Below, piece by piece: positions 1 through 6,258 of a stretch of DNA of 16,084 nucleotides (positions are counted from its first letter, which is position 1; each line of letters begins with the position of its first letter). The notes below the pieces were generated by a model, which was not told where the DNA came from, did not search any database, and saw only the letters and a program-made list of their open reading frames with translations. A program made the translations under genes and the position numbers. Location of the stretch: positions 1 to 16,084 of the forward strand of contig CANHIR010000023.1 in NCBI GenBank assembly GCA_947461015.1, given 5' to 3'. This DNA comes from Bacteroidota bacterium (lineage in GTDB: Bacteria > Bacteroidota > Bacteroidia > Chitinophagales > Chitinophagaceae).

Positions 1-247
1 CGCGACCCACTCTGAGATCAGCGAGCACGAAGTGCGAGCTGATCTCCCAATATAAATTTCTTAATCAAATGCAACGCATTTAGTTGGAATGCTTTGGGTA
101 CGCGACCCACTCTGAGATCAGCGAGCACGAAGTGCGAGCTGATCTCCCAATATAAATTTCTTAATCAAATGCAACGCATTTAGTTGGAAGGCTTTGGGTA
201 CACGACCCACTCCGAGATCAGCGAGTGCAAAGCACGAGCTGATCTCC
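1..247. repeat. Tandem 100-bp repeat array, about 2.5 units, with nested inverted repeats
   Basis: Units begin at 1, 101 and 201. Units 1 and 2 differ at a single base (T90 versus G190). Unit 3 is diverged and keeps similarity only over its first ~47 bases. Each full unit holds three inverted repeats: TGGGT/ACCCA across the unit junction (95-99 with 105-109), a long imperfect hairpin (14-46 in unit 1), and AAATGC/GCATTT around a three-base loop (67-81). No convincing ORF, transposase or spacer pattern is present. The array begins at the window edge and may extend to the left. It lies 3' of the minus-strand baeRF-like fragment. The size and palindromic content resemble a REP-like intergenic element, but its function is unknown to me. 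Confidence 0.9.
214..246. repeat. 33-nt hairpin of repeat unit 3, a covarying version of 14-46 and 114-146
   Basis: The outer arms GAGATCAGC (214-222) and GCTGATCTC (238-246) are perfectly complementary. A GA/GA internal mismatch follows (223-224 and 236-237), then an inner 4-bp stem GTGC/GCAC around loop AAA. In units 1 and 2 the same inner stem reads GCAC/GTGC around loop GAA. Two base pairs have therefore changed on both sides while pairing is kept. That is direct evidence that the fold, not just the sequence, has been maintained. The stem is self-complementary, so the strand cannot be assigned. Confidence 0.85.
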
Positions 248-283
248 TTAATTTAATTTTATGATCAAATAGTTTGAATTACA

Positions 284-709
284 CTACTTCACAAAGTCAA
301 GCGCCAATATATGATGTGCTAATTTCTCCTTTAACTCAAGTAAAGTACTTTCATTATAATTTCCATCAATATACTCAGTAACCGCTTTCGAATGCTTTGT
401 TAACTGATTAAAATGTCCAGTAATTCTTTTAGTCCCTAAAACAAACAAAGGAACTTTGGGGTACATATTCAGCACTTTACCTAAAGCTAAATCAATGTGA
501 TGCAGGAAATTATTGATTACTATTTCCTTATGGGCAGCAGCATCTGTAAACTGACCCATCCTACTTGGCATATCTCTTTCAGATGCATCTATTGCATCGG
601 CACTGCTTAATTTAATTTTTTCAAAATTTACTTTGTCGTAAATGTATAAGTGAACCTCTTTAGCACTTAATAAAAGTAACAGGTACTTGTATTTATTCTC
701 GTTTAACAT
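284..709 (-). CDS. baeRF-like (bacterial eRF1-domain-related) protein, N-terminally truncated
   Basis: This 141-residue product, counted from the ATG at 707-709, resembles the C-terminal half of the bacterial archaeo-eukaryotic release factor (baeRF) proteins. It opens with a hydrophobic strand plus the 'LSAKEVHLY' turn. It continues through a helix with 'NNFLHHIDLALGKVL' and ends with 'PLFVLGTKRITGHF' and 'YIDGNY', the pattern expected of the last eRF1-like domain. Family members are usually well over 300 residues, so the N-terminal part is missing. The frame stays open upstream past a TTG at 749-751 to the TAG stop of the neighbouring transferase gene at 794-796, so no full-length start exists here. 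It may be a decayed remnant or a shortened functional gene. The family is proposed to act in ribosome-associated release or rescue; a role for this fragment is not supported. The assignment rests on remembered family patterns only. Confidence 0.55.
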   Translation of the reverse strand: MLNENKYKYLLLLLSAKEVHLYIYDKVNFEKIKLSSADAIDASERDMPSRMGQFTDAAAHKEIVINNFLHHIDLALGKVLNMYPKVPLFVLGTKRITGHFNQLTKHSKAVTEYIDGNYNESTLLELKEKLAHHILALDFVK

Positions 710-793
710 AGCATGTAATTTATTGTACCCTAAAGGGACAACTAATAACAAGCAAATGTTATGACTTAGCTCATAAATGCTAATAATTATTTG

Positions 794-1423
794 CTATGAG
801 GTAAAACAAGTAACACATATGTAGTCTTCGCCAAAATGATAATCCAGTTGAACAACCTTTTCAATATCCTTATGTGAAATTTTTGCAGCAACCCTTCCAA
901 ATTTTTCGTTAGCCAACGCCAACACTTGAAAATTATTTACAAAATCAATACCCAACTGTTCATGCTGCTTATACATTGCTTCTTTAGCGGCCCAAAAGAA
1001 GGCCATTTGTTTTAATTGCTCTTCAACTGATAATTCCACAAGCATCCCCTTTTCGCTATCATTTAAAAACTTATGTGCCACTTTTAAAATACGTGGATGA
1101 ATCATTTCAATATCAATTCCGATAGGGTCATTATCACTCACCGCAACAGCTGCATATCCCTTACAATGTGAAAAAGAAAAGTGAAAGGGCACCCCTTGCA
1201 AATAGGGTTTGCCATTATCTGCCATCACCATTTTATTTAAATCGGCCTCAGGCATCATTAACTTAAACAACAGCCTCACCGCCAAATGCTGCAATTTGCG
1301 CTCCTCATTTTGAATATGCACCGCTAATTTCACATCTGTTTCAAAAAAAGAAACGGGCTCTGTGATGGACCAAATGGCCAAATGTTGGGTCTCGTTAATA
1401 TTTTGTTGATAAAAGAAAGGCAT
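794..1423 (-). CDS. Sfp-type 4'-phosphopantetheinyl transferase
   Basis: This 209-residue enzyme of the Sfp/AcpS superfamily moves the 4'-phosphopantetheine arm of coenzyme A onto a conserved serine of acyl or peptidyl carrier proteins, in the cytoplasm. The two signature regions are present: 'IGIDIE' at residues 101-106, whose Asp104 and Glu106 would bind Mg2+, and 'WAAKEAMYK' at 144-152 with Glu147 and Lys. 'FSFSHCKGYAAVAVS' just before the first motif is also typical. I chose the ATG at 1421-1423 over an upstream in-frame GTG at 1448-1450, because the protein then starts with the usual 'MPFFYQQNINE' and the nine extra residues look non-native. It diverges from dcd. Whether its partner is the fatty-acid carrier protein or a secondary-metabolite one cannot be told from this window. 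Confidence 0.92.
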   Translation of the reverse strand: MPFFYQQNINETQHLAIWSITEPVSFFETDVKLAVHIQNEERKLQHLAVRLLFKLMMPEADLNKMVMADNGKPYLQGVPFHFSFSHCKGYAAVAVSDNDPIGIDIEMIHPRILKVAHKFLNDSEKGMLVELSVEEQLKQMAFFWAAKEAMYKQHEQLGIDFVNNFQVLALANEKFGRVAAKISHKDIEKVVQLDYHFGEDYICVTCFTS

Positions 1424-1497
1424 AAAAAAAAGCTTTGAGTTAGATTGCACCGCGGTTCATGCTGCAAAATAAACATAAATACATATAAAATTTAAAG

Positions 1498-2034
1498 ATG
1501 ATTTTATCCGACTCTAGAATATTAGAAGAAATTGCAAAAGGCACCATTAAAATTGAACCTTATGATCGTAAGGATTTAGGAAGTAATAGTTATGACGTTC
1601 ATTTGGGTAAATGGCTTGCTACTTATGACAATAAAGTTTTGGATGCAAAAGCACATAATACCATTACCTATTTTGAAATTCCGGACGAAGGATATGTTTT
1701 AGAACCAACTGGTTTTTATTTAGGAGTTACTTTAGAATACACTGAAACACATGCACATGTTCCCTTCCTTGAAGGAAAGTCTTCAACTGGACGATTGGGT
1801 ATTGACATTCATGCCACTGCAGGTAAAGGGGATGTGGGTTTTTGTGGATATTGGACTTTAGAAATTTCTGTAAAGCAACCTGTGCGCGTATATAAAGGAA
1901 TGCCTATTGGTCAATTAATTTATTTCCCAGTAGATGGAGAAATTGAAATTGCTTATAATAAAAAAACAAACGCCAAATATAGCGGACAGCCGGAAAAGCC
2001 TATTGAAAGTATGATGTGGAAGAATTCCTTTTAA
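1498..2034 (+). CDS. dcd: dCTP deaminase
   Basis: The 178-residue product matches the trimeric dCTP deaminase/dUTPase superfamily, which converts dCTP to dUTP and ammonia for thymidylate supply. 'FLEGKSSTGRLG' (about 90-101) carries the serine and arginine that contact substrate. 'HATAGKGDVGFCGYWTLE' (about 105-122) ends in the glutamate expected to be catalytic (Glu122). The N-terminal 'MILSDSRILEEIAKGTIKIEP' is characteristic, which fixes the start. Length is normal for a monofunctional enzyme; nothing visible shows a bifunctional deaminase/dUTPase. Upstream it diverges from the Sfp-type gene across an AT-rich gap with no clear -7 box. At its 3' end it converges on the DUF3810 gene, overlapping by four bases. 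Confidence 0.94.
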   Translation: MILSDSRILEEIAKGTIKIEPYDRKDLGSNSYDVHLGKWLATYDNKVLDAKAHNTITYFEIPDEGYVLEPTGFYLGVTLEYTETHAHVPFLEGKSSTGRLGIDIHATAGKGDVGFCGYWTLEISVKQPVRVYKGMPIGQLIYFPVDGEIEIAYNKKTNAKYSGQPEKPIESMMWKNSF

Positions 2035-3152
2035 TTCATAACTGGTTTCTTTTTATAAGCAAGCGCCCACAATAATACATCCTCGTAACTATCAATCCCT
2101 TTTGATTGTTTATTCCACTTTAGGAATTGATCGTACATTTCACTTGTTCCAGCAATTTGTAAATGCTGTTTTTGAAGAAAAAATTGTTTAATCATTTTTC
2201 GATCTTCAATTACTTTTGAACTAAGCAGTTGCTTATTCCTTTCAATGATGGATTTGTATAATGTAAAGTCGCCTCTTTTTGCGATGAACTTTAAATGTGC
2301 ATATTGAGCATACGTGAACATTTCTAGTTGGGTAGCATAGTTAAACAATGGATTTGTACTTTCCACCCCTATCACATAAGCAATGAAATTTGCTTCCTCT
2401 TCTGAAGCATACCCCAATTGATGAGCTATTTCATGGCACATTGTAAAAGGCAATATCAACATTGGTAGGTCACCCCTAATAATTGCCTCCCCCGTAATGG
2501 GCTGATAAAATGCCAAATACCCAAAATAATCCCCCCAACTTGGAAAAAAGGACTTTTTTATAGATAGGGGTGCATATTTCAAAAAAGGGTATTTTTTGCC
2601 AATTTCATCAAATTCTGCCCTATTTTGAGTCAAAATGGTATCAAAATGGAGGTTTTTTAGGTCAAAATCGGAAATTTTGGATCTTGTCAAATTCAAATCC
2701 TTTGCCAATGATAAAGTAAGGCTATCCATTTGATTTTCAGTATATGAAATGGGGACTTGGAGCTCGAAATCCTTGGAAGGATCAAATTTTTGATAGTTTA
2801 ACCCCCAAATAAGTTCAAAAACAATAAAAATTTTAACCCCACCATTTAGCAAAGAAACCAATTGGTGCTTCCAGAACAATTTGTTTAAAAAATGAGTTTT
2901 ATTTACCCAAAACCATCTTAAAACACTGATTATCAAATAAATAATTATAGAAAGATAAACCCATTCTCCAATCGCAAAACCAAAAGACCCAAATAGAAAT
3001 CTAAGTAATTTGGAAAAAGGGGTAAAAATATAGGGCATATAAAATGCTGTAACCCCTACTTTCCAATAACTAAAGCTCAGTATTAACAAGCCGGCCAAAT
3101 ACCAGTAAAATTTCCAAGGCAGTTTTTGACCTAAATTTGTTCTATTGGACAT
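2031..3152 (-). CDS. DUF3810-like membrane protein with HExxH metalloprotease-type motif
   Basis: The protein has 373 residues. Three hydrophobic segments lie near the N terminus (about 13-35, 60-82 and 104-119), followed by a soluble domain. That domain holds 'CHEIAHQLGYASEEEANF': His240, Glu241 and His244 form HExxH, and the EEEAN stretch at 251-255 could supply a third zinc ligand, as in gluzincin-type peptidases. This arrangement fits DUF3810, a family common in Bacteroidota whose substrate I do not know. A membrane-tethered metallopeptidase is an inference from the motif. The ATG at 3150-3152 is followed by a basic N terminus that suits a first inner-membrane helix. It converges on dcd and diverges from yceD across 83 bases. 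Confidence 0.82.
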   Translation of the reverse strand: MSNRTNLGQKLPWKFYWYLAGLLILSFSYWKVGVTAFYMPYIFTPFSKLLRFLFGSFGFAIGEWVYLSIIIYLIISVLRWFWVNKTHFLNKLFWKHQLVSLLNGGVKIFIVFELIWGLNYQKFDPSKDFELQVPISYTENQMDSLTLSLAKDLNLTRSKISDFDLKNLHFDTILTQNRAEFDEIGKKYPFLKYAPLSIKKSFFPSWGDYFGYLAFYQPITGEAIIRGDLPMLILPFTMCHEIAHQLGYASEEEANFIAYVIGVESTNPLFNYATQLEMFTYAQYAHLKFIAKRGDFTLYKSIIERNKQLLSSKVIEDRKMIKQFFLQKQHLQIAGTSEMYDQFLKWNKQSKGIDSYEDVLLWALAYKKKPVMN

Positions 3153-3185
3153 GGTTTATTTTATGGTGTAAAATTAGGATAAACT

Positions 3186-3215
3186 TTGTCTTTTCATTGG
3201 TTTTTACTAACTTTG
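3186..3215 (+). promoter_or_regulatory. Bacteroidota-type promoter for yceD-rpmF-plsX
   Basis: TTG at 3186-3188 is followed after 19 bases by TAACTTTG at 3208-3215. This exactly matches the known TTG/TAnnTTTG housekeeping promoter pattern of Bacteroidota at an accepted spacing. The -7 box ends 20 bases before the yceD start, implying a very short leader. The match is visible in the sequence; activity is inferred. Confidence 0.75.
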
Positions 3216-3235
3216 CCAACCCTTAAAGTACGGTT

Positions 3236-3814
3236 ATGGGCCAAAACAGAACATTTGAAATTCCATTTGTAGGTTTAACGGCCGGCGAACATGCGTTCGA
3301 ATACCATATTGAGGATAAGTTCTTTGTTGATTTTGGACCTCAGGAATTTGATCATTGTGATACAAAAATCAAGTTGAAATTGGATAAGCATCAAGGCTTT
3401 ATGCAATTACATTTTGATGTGGATGGCAAGGTAGACACACAGTGTGATCGTTGTGGTAATCCCCTAACGATTCAATTGTGGGATGAGTTTAAATTAATCA
3501 TTAAACTTGTTGACGAACCTGACACTATGAACAGTCAAGAGGAAGATCCAGACATCTACTATATTGACCGTAATGAAAGTCACATTAGTGTTGCTGCCTG
3601 GATTTATGAGTTTATCACTTTGAGTTTCCCTTTGCAACATATTTGCAAAGAAAATGAAAAAGGAGAATCCACCTGCAATCAAAAAGCTTTGGCCGAATTA
3701 CAAAAGCTCATGTCTGCTCCACTGGAGAATAGAAATGAAAATTTGTGGAAAGGACTGGACAAATTCAAAGAAGGACTGAGTTCGGCTTCGGATGAGTCGG
3801 ATGAATCAAAATAA
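3236..3814 (+). CDS. YceD/DUF177 family protein
   Basis: The 192-residue cytoplasmic protein belongs to the YceD (DUF177) family, regularly encoded just before rpmF. Visible marks are a beta-rich N-terminal half, 'CDRCGNPL' at 70-77 forming a CxxC pair, and a second pair of cysteines in 'HICKENEKGESTCN' (Cys137 and Cys147) after the 'FPLQH' segment, together a possible metal knuckle. The C-terminal tail is acidic and serine-rich. In plants and E. coli, relatives have been linked to 23S rRNA accumulation; the biochemical role remains uncertain. It begins the cluster with rpmF and plsX, 47 bases before rpmF, and follows a strong TAnnTTTG promoter. The family assignment is from cysteine layout and gene order. 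Confidence 0.85.
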   Translation: MGQNRTFEIPFVGLTAGEHAFEYHIEDKFFVDFGPQEFDHCDTKIKLKLDKHQGFMQLHFDVDGKVDTQCDRCGNPLTIQLWDEFKLIIKLVDEPDTMNSQEEDPDIYYIDRNESHISVAAWIYEFITLSFPLQHICKENEKGESTCNQKALAELQKLMSAPLENRNENLWKGLDKFKEGLSSASDESDESK

Positions 3815-3861
3815 TTGAAAAGTAGAATTAAAATATAAAGTAAAAATTTAAAACATAAGAG

Positions 3862-4056
3862 ATGCCTAATCCTAAACGCAGACACTCACAACAACGTAGT
3901 GCAAAAAGAAGAACTCACTATGTAGCACAAGAAGTAACATTAAGCACAGATGGTACAACAGGAGAAATCCATGTACGTCACCGCGCACATGTTCAAGAAG
4001 GCAAATTGTACTACAAAGGAAAATTAGTAGCTGAAAAAGCGCCGCTAAAAGCTTAA
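3862..4056 (+). CDS. rpmF: 50S ribosomal protein bL32, cysteine-free form
   Basis: A 64-residue basic protein. The N terminus 'MPNPKRRHSQQRSAKRRTHY' is the unmistakable L32 signature that contacts 23S rRNA in the large subunit. In the canonical protein the second half is a zinc ribbon with two CxxC pairs. Here the corresponding stretch (about 28-55) contains no cysteine at all, with 'TDGTTGEIHVRHRAHVQEGK' in their place and then 'YYKGK', so this is a C-minus L32 that should not bind zinc. It sits at the canonical locus between yceD and plsX, five bases before the plsX ATG, so the two are almost certainly cotranscribed. Length is normal, and there is no sign of a second L32 copy in the window. 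Confidence 0.95.
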   Translation: MPNPKRRHSQQRSAKRRTHYVAQEVTLSTDGTTGEIHVRHRAHVQEGKLYYKGKLVAEKAPLKA

Positions 4057-4061
4057 TTACA

Positions 4062-5003
4062 ATGAATATCGGAATAGATATGATGGGTGGTGATTTTGCA
4101 CCACTGGAAGCTGTAAAAGGAGTCCAACAATATCTTTCAAACTCCGAACATAATATATTTTGCATTGGTGAAGAAACCCAGTTGAAGGAATTATTTCAAC
4201 AACACGGGGTGTCTTCACCTTTTTTGCATATTGTACATGCTCCAGAAATTATTGGATATCATGAACACCCTACTAAGGCGCTAAAAGACAAACCAAATTC
4301 GTCTATCGTAATTGGTTTCAAATTATTAGCCGAAGGAAGGATTGATTCTTTCGCAAGCGCTGGAAATACTGGTGCAATGTTAGTTGGTGCTATGTTTACC
4401 ATCAAACCTATTAAAGGAGTGCTTCGTCCAACCATTGCTTCTTTGCTTCCTAAATTAGAAGGGAAAACAGGGATATTAGTGGACGTTGGATTAAACGCCG
4501 ACTGTAAACCAGAACAATTAAATCAGTTCGCTATTTTAGGCAACTTGTACGCTAAGCATATTTTAAATATTGAAAATCCTAAAGTGGGATTGTTAAATAT
4601 GGGGGAAGAGGAAGGCAAAGGAAATTTATTAGCTCAAGCAACCTACCCATTACTAAAAGAAAATACCCATATTGAATTCATGGGCAATGTAGAAGGTCGT
4701 GATTTATTTAATGGCAAGGCGGACGTTATTGTTTGTGATGGATTCACAGGAAATGTTGTTTTAAAAACCGCAGAAGCAATGTATGATGCTGCAGCACATC
4801 AAGGTCTTGCAAATGATTCTTTTTTTAGTCGATATCACTTCGAAAATTATGGTGGTACCCCAATTTTAGGCGTAAATAAGCCGGTGATTATTCAACATGG
4901 CATTAGTAATGCAAAAGCATTTTGCAACATGATTAAGTTGTCAGAAAAAATGATTGAATCGAAATTCTGTGAAATCATTACGACAAACTTCGAAAACTTA
5001 TAA
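4062..5003 (+). CDS. plsX: Phosphate acyltransferase PlsX
   Basis: The 313-residue PlsX converts acyl-ACP and phosphate to acyl-phosphate, the acyl donor for PlsY in the first step of phosphatidic acid synthesis, acting as a peripheral membrane enzyme. The opening 'MNIGIDMMGGDFAP' is diagnostic. 'SAGNTGAMLVGA' (about 102-113), 'LLPKLEGKTGILVDVGLNADCKP', 'NMGEEEGKGN' and 'VCDGFTGNVVLKTAEA' are all family blocks in the right order. The start ATG lies five bases after the rpmF stop. The position after yceD-rpmF is conserved in many bacteria. In many genomes fabH follows plsX; here it does not, and a PLP enzyme gene comes next. Confidence 0.96.
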   Translation: MNIGIDMMGGDFAPLEAVKGVQQYLSNSEHNIFCIGEETQLKELFQQHGVSSPFLHIVHAPEIIGYHEHPTKALKDKPNSSIVIGFKLLAEGRIDSFASAGNTGAMLVGAMFTIKPIKGVLRPTIASLLPKLEGKTGILVDVGLNADCKPEQLNQFAILGNLYAKHILNIENPKVGLLNMGEEEGKGNLLAQATYPLLKENTHIEFMGNVEGRDLFNGKADVIVCDGFTGNVVLKTAEAMYDAAAHQGLANDSFFSRYHFENYGGTPILGVNKPVIIQHGISNAKAFCNMIKLSEKMIESKFCEIITTNFENL

Positions 5004-5037
5004 TTCCCTTCTTTCTAGTAAAAATTTCCTTTTCCTA

Positions 5038-5054
5038 ACCCAAAAGTTTTGGGT
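5038..5054. repeat. Perfect 17-base inverted repeat in the plsX 3' region
   Basis: ACCCAAAA and TTTTGGGT flank a single central G, 35 bases past the plsX stop. The right arm supplies its own T run, so weak terminator activity is conceivable, but no T tract follows the hairpin. It could equally be an operator for the downstream gene. The rest of the 150-base gap (5004-5153) shows no other clear signal. Confidence 0.4.
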
Positions 5055-5153
5055 ACTAGTTATATATAGCATTCGTTATTGAATTTGCTAACATTCCTTA
5101 GTTTTTCATTTTTTTATCCTATTTTCACTTTAGTAAATAATGCTAAAAACCTT

Positions 5154-6128
5154 ATGTGGTATAATAATATTCTTGAAACCATTGGCAATACGCCATTAAT
5201 AAAACTAAATAAAATAACGGCGAATATCCCTGCCACTATTTTAGCAAAAGTGGATTATTTTAATCCCGGAAATTCTATCAAAGATCGTATGGCTTTGAAG
5301 ATGGTGGAGGTTGCTGAGGCCGAAGGAAAATTAAAACCAGGTGGCACCATCATTGAATGTACTAGTGGTAATACTGGAATGGGATTAGCATTGGCTGCAA
5401 TTGTAAAAGGATATCAATGCATTTTCACCACAACCGATAAACAGAGTAAAGAAAAAATGGATATACTTCGTGCAGTAGGCGCAGAAGTAATTGTATGTCC
5501 TACCAATGTAGCGCCCGAAGATCCCACCAGCTATTACTCGGTTGCAAGAAAATTAGCTGCCGAAATTCCAAATTCGTACTTTTTTAATCAGTATGATAAT
5601 TTAGCAAATCGTTTAGCGCACTATGAAACAACGGGTCCTGAAATTTGGAAACAAACCGAAGGAAAAATAACGCACTTAGTTTGTACCGCAGGTACTGGAG
5701 GTACCATCACAGGTACTGCAAAATATTTAAAAGAACAAAATCCAAACATTAAAATATGGGCCATTGATCCCATTGGATCTTTATTGACACATTATTTTGA
5801 AACTGGAATTGTAGATATGGATTATGTGAAGCCCTATATTGCTGAAGGTTTTGGAGAAGATTTTGTACCTGCCAATTATGATATGTCTTTGATTGATCAT
5901 TTTGAACAAGTAGCAGATAAAGAAGGAGCACTAATGACGCGCCTATTAGCAAAAGAAGAAGGTTTATTTTGTGGATACAGTGCCGGAAGTTGCTTGCAAG
6001 GTTTATTGCAATTATCCGATAAACTCATTGCTTCGGATTTAGTAGTTTGTATCTTTCATGATCATGGAAGCCGATATGTTGGCAAGGTTTACAATGACGA
6101 TTGGATGAAGTCCAAGGGTTTTCTATAA
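5154..6128 (+). CDS. PLP-dependent cystathionine beta-synthase/cysteine synthase family enzyme
   Basis: Counted from the ATG at 5154-5156, this is a 324-residue fold-type II PLP enzyme. 'ETIGNTPLIKLNK' (8-20) and 'NPGNSIKDRMA' (37-47) with Lys43 as the PLP Schiff-base lysine are clear. So are 'TSGNTGMG' (70-77), 'CTAGTGGTITGTAKYLK' (177-193) as the phosphate-binding loop, and 'DPIGS' and 'GYSAGS' in the C-terminal half. The ending 'HDHGSRYVGKVYNDDWM' matches the end of the catalytic core of cystathionine beta-synthase-like proteins, with no regulatory CBS domain after it. The substrate (serine, O-acetylserine or homocysteine partner) cannot be decided by eye, so no symbol is given. An upstream in-frame TTG at 5079 would add 25 hydrophobic residues before the conserved N terminus and was rejected. 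It is separated by 150 bases from plsX and probably has its own promoter. Confidence 0.88.
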   Translation: MWYNNILETIGNTPLIKLNKITANIPATILAKVDYFNPGNSIKDRMALKMVEVAEAEGKLKPGGTIIECTSGNTGMGLALAAIVKGYQCIFTTTDKQSKEKMDILRAVGAEVIVCPTNVAPEDPTSYYSVARKLAAEIPNSYFFNQYDNLANRLAHYETTGPEIWKQTEGKITHLVCTAGTGGTITGTAKYLKEQNPNIKIWAIDPIGSLLTHYFETGIVDMDYVKPYIAEGFGEDFVPANYDMSLIDHFEQVADKEGALMTRLLAKEEGLFCGYSAGSCLQGLLQLSDKLIASDLVVCIFHDHGSRYVGKVYNDDWMKSKGFL

Positions 6129-6150
6129 TACAGTTTGATTTTCAATTATG

Positions 6151-6193
6151 AATGTGCAAATAAGGGTTCATTTTGTGGATTTTTTGCAACATT
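6151..6193. repeat. Long-range imperfect inverted repeat after the PLP enzyme gene
   Basis: AATGTGCAAA (6151-6160) pairs with TTTGCAACATT (6183-6193) apart from one bulged A, enclosing about 22 bases. It lies 22 bases past the stop codon and could be a weak terminator or mRNA 3' structure. No T tract follows. It is within the 130-base gap before fbaA. Confidence 0.3.
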
Positions 6194-6232
6194 TTGCCTA
6201 CCCTCGCTAACAGCTGTTTGGGGCATAAATTG

Positions 6233-6240
6233 TATATTTG
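6233..6240 (+). promoter_or_regulatory. -7 box TATATTTG upstream of fbaA
   Basis: An exact TAnnTTTG match ends 18 bases before the fbaA ATG. No TTG is found 17-23 bases upstream; the nearest (6218-6220) is only 12 bases away. So only half of the promoter pattern is supported. Confidence 0.5.
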
Positions 6241-6258
6241 TGGCTCAATATTTAAACT

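Noticed and set aside
1..247. CRISPR array
   Set aside because: The period is 100 bases with the whole unit repeated; there are no short repeats with unique spacers and no cas genes nearby.
1424..1450. GTG start extending the Sfp-type transferase by nine residues
   Set aside because: The extra residues do not look like the family N terminus, whereas the ATG at 1421-1423 gives the usual 'MPFFYQQNINE' opening.
3872..4165. Minus-strand ORF opposite rpmF and plsX, hydrophobic product
   Set aside because: It is antisense to two clear conserved genes and its product resembles no known family; hydrophobicity arises from the complement of lysine- and glutamate-rich codons.
5079..5153. TTG start extending the PLP enzyme with a hydrophobic, signal-like N terminus
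   Set aside because: The family is cytoplasmic and starts right before 'ETIGNTPL'; the ATG at 5154 fits, and the upstream stretch is AT-rich intergenic sequence.
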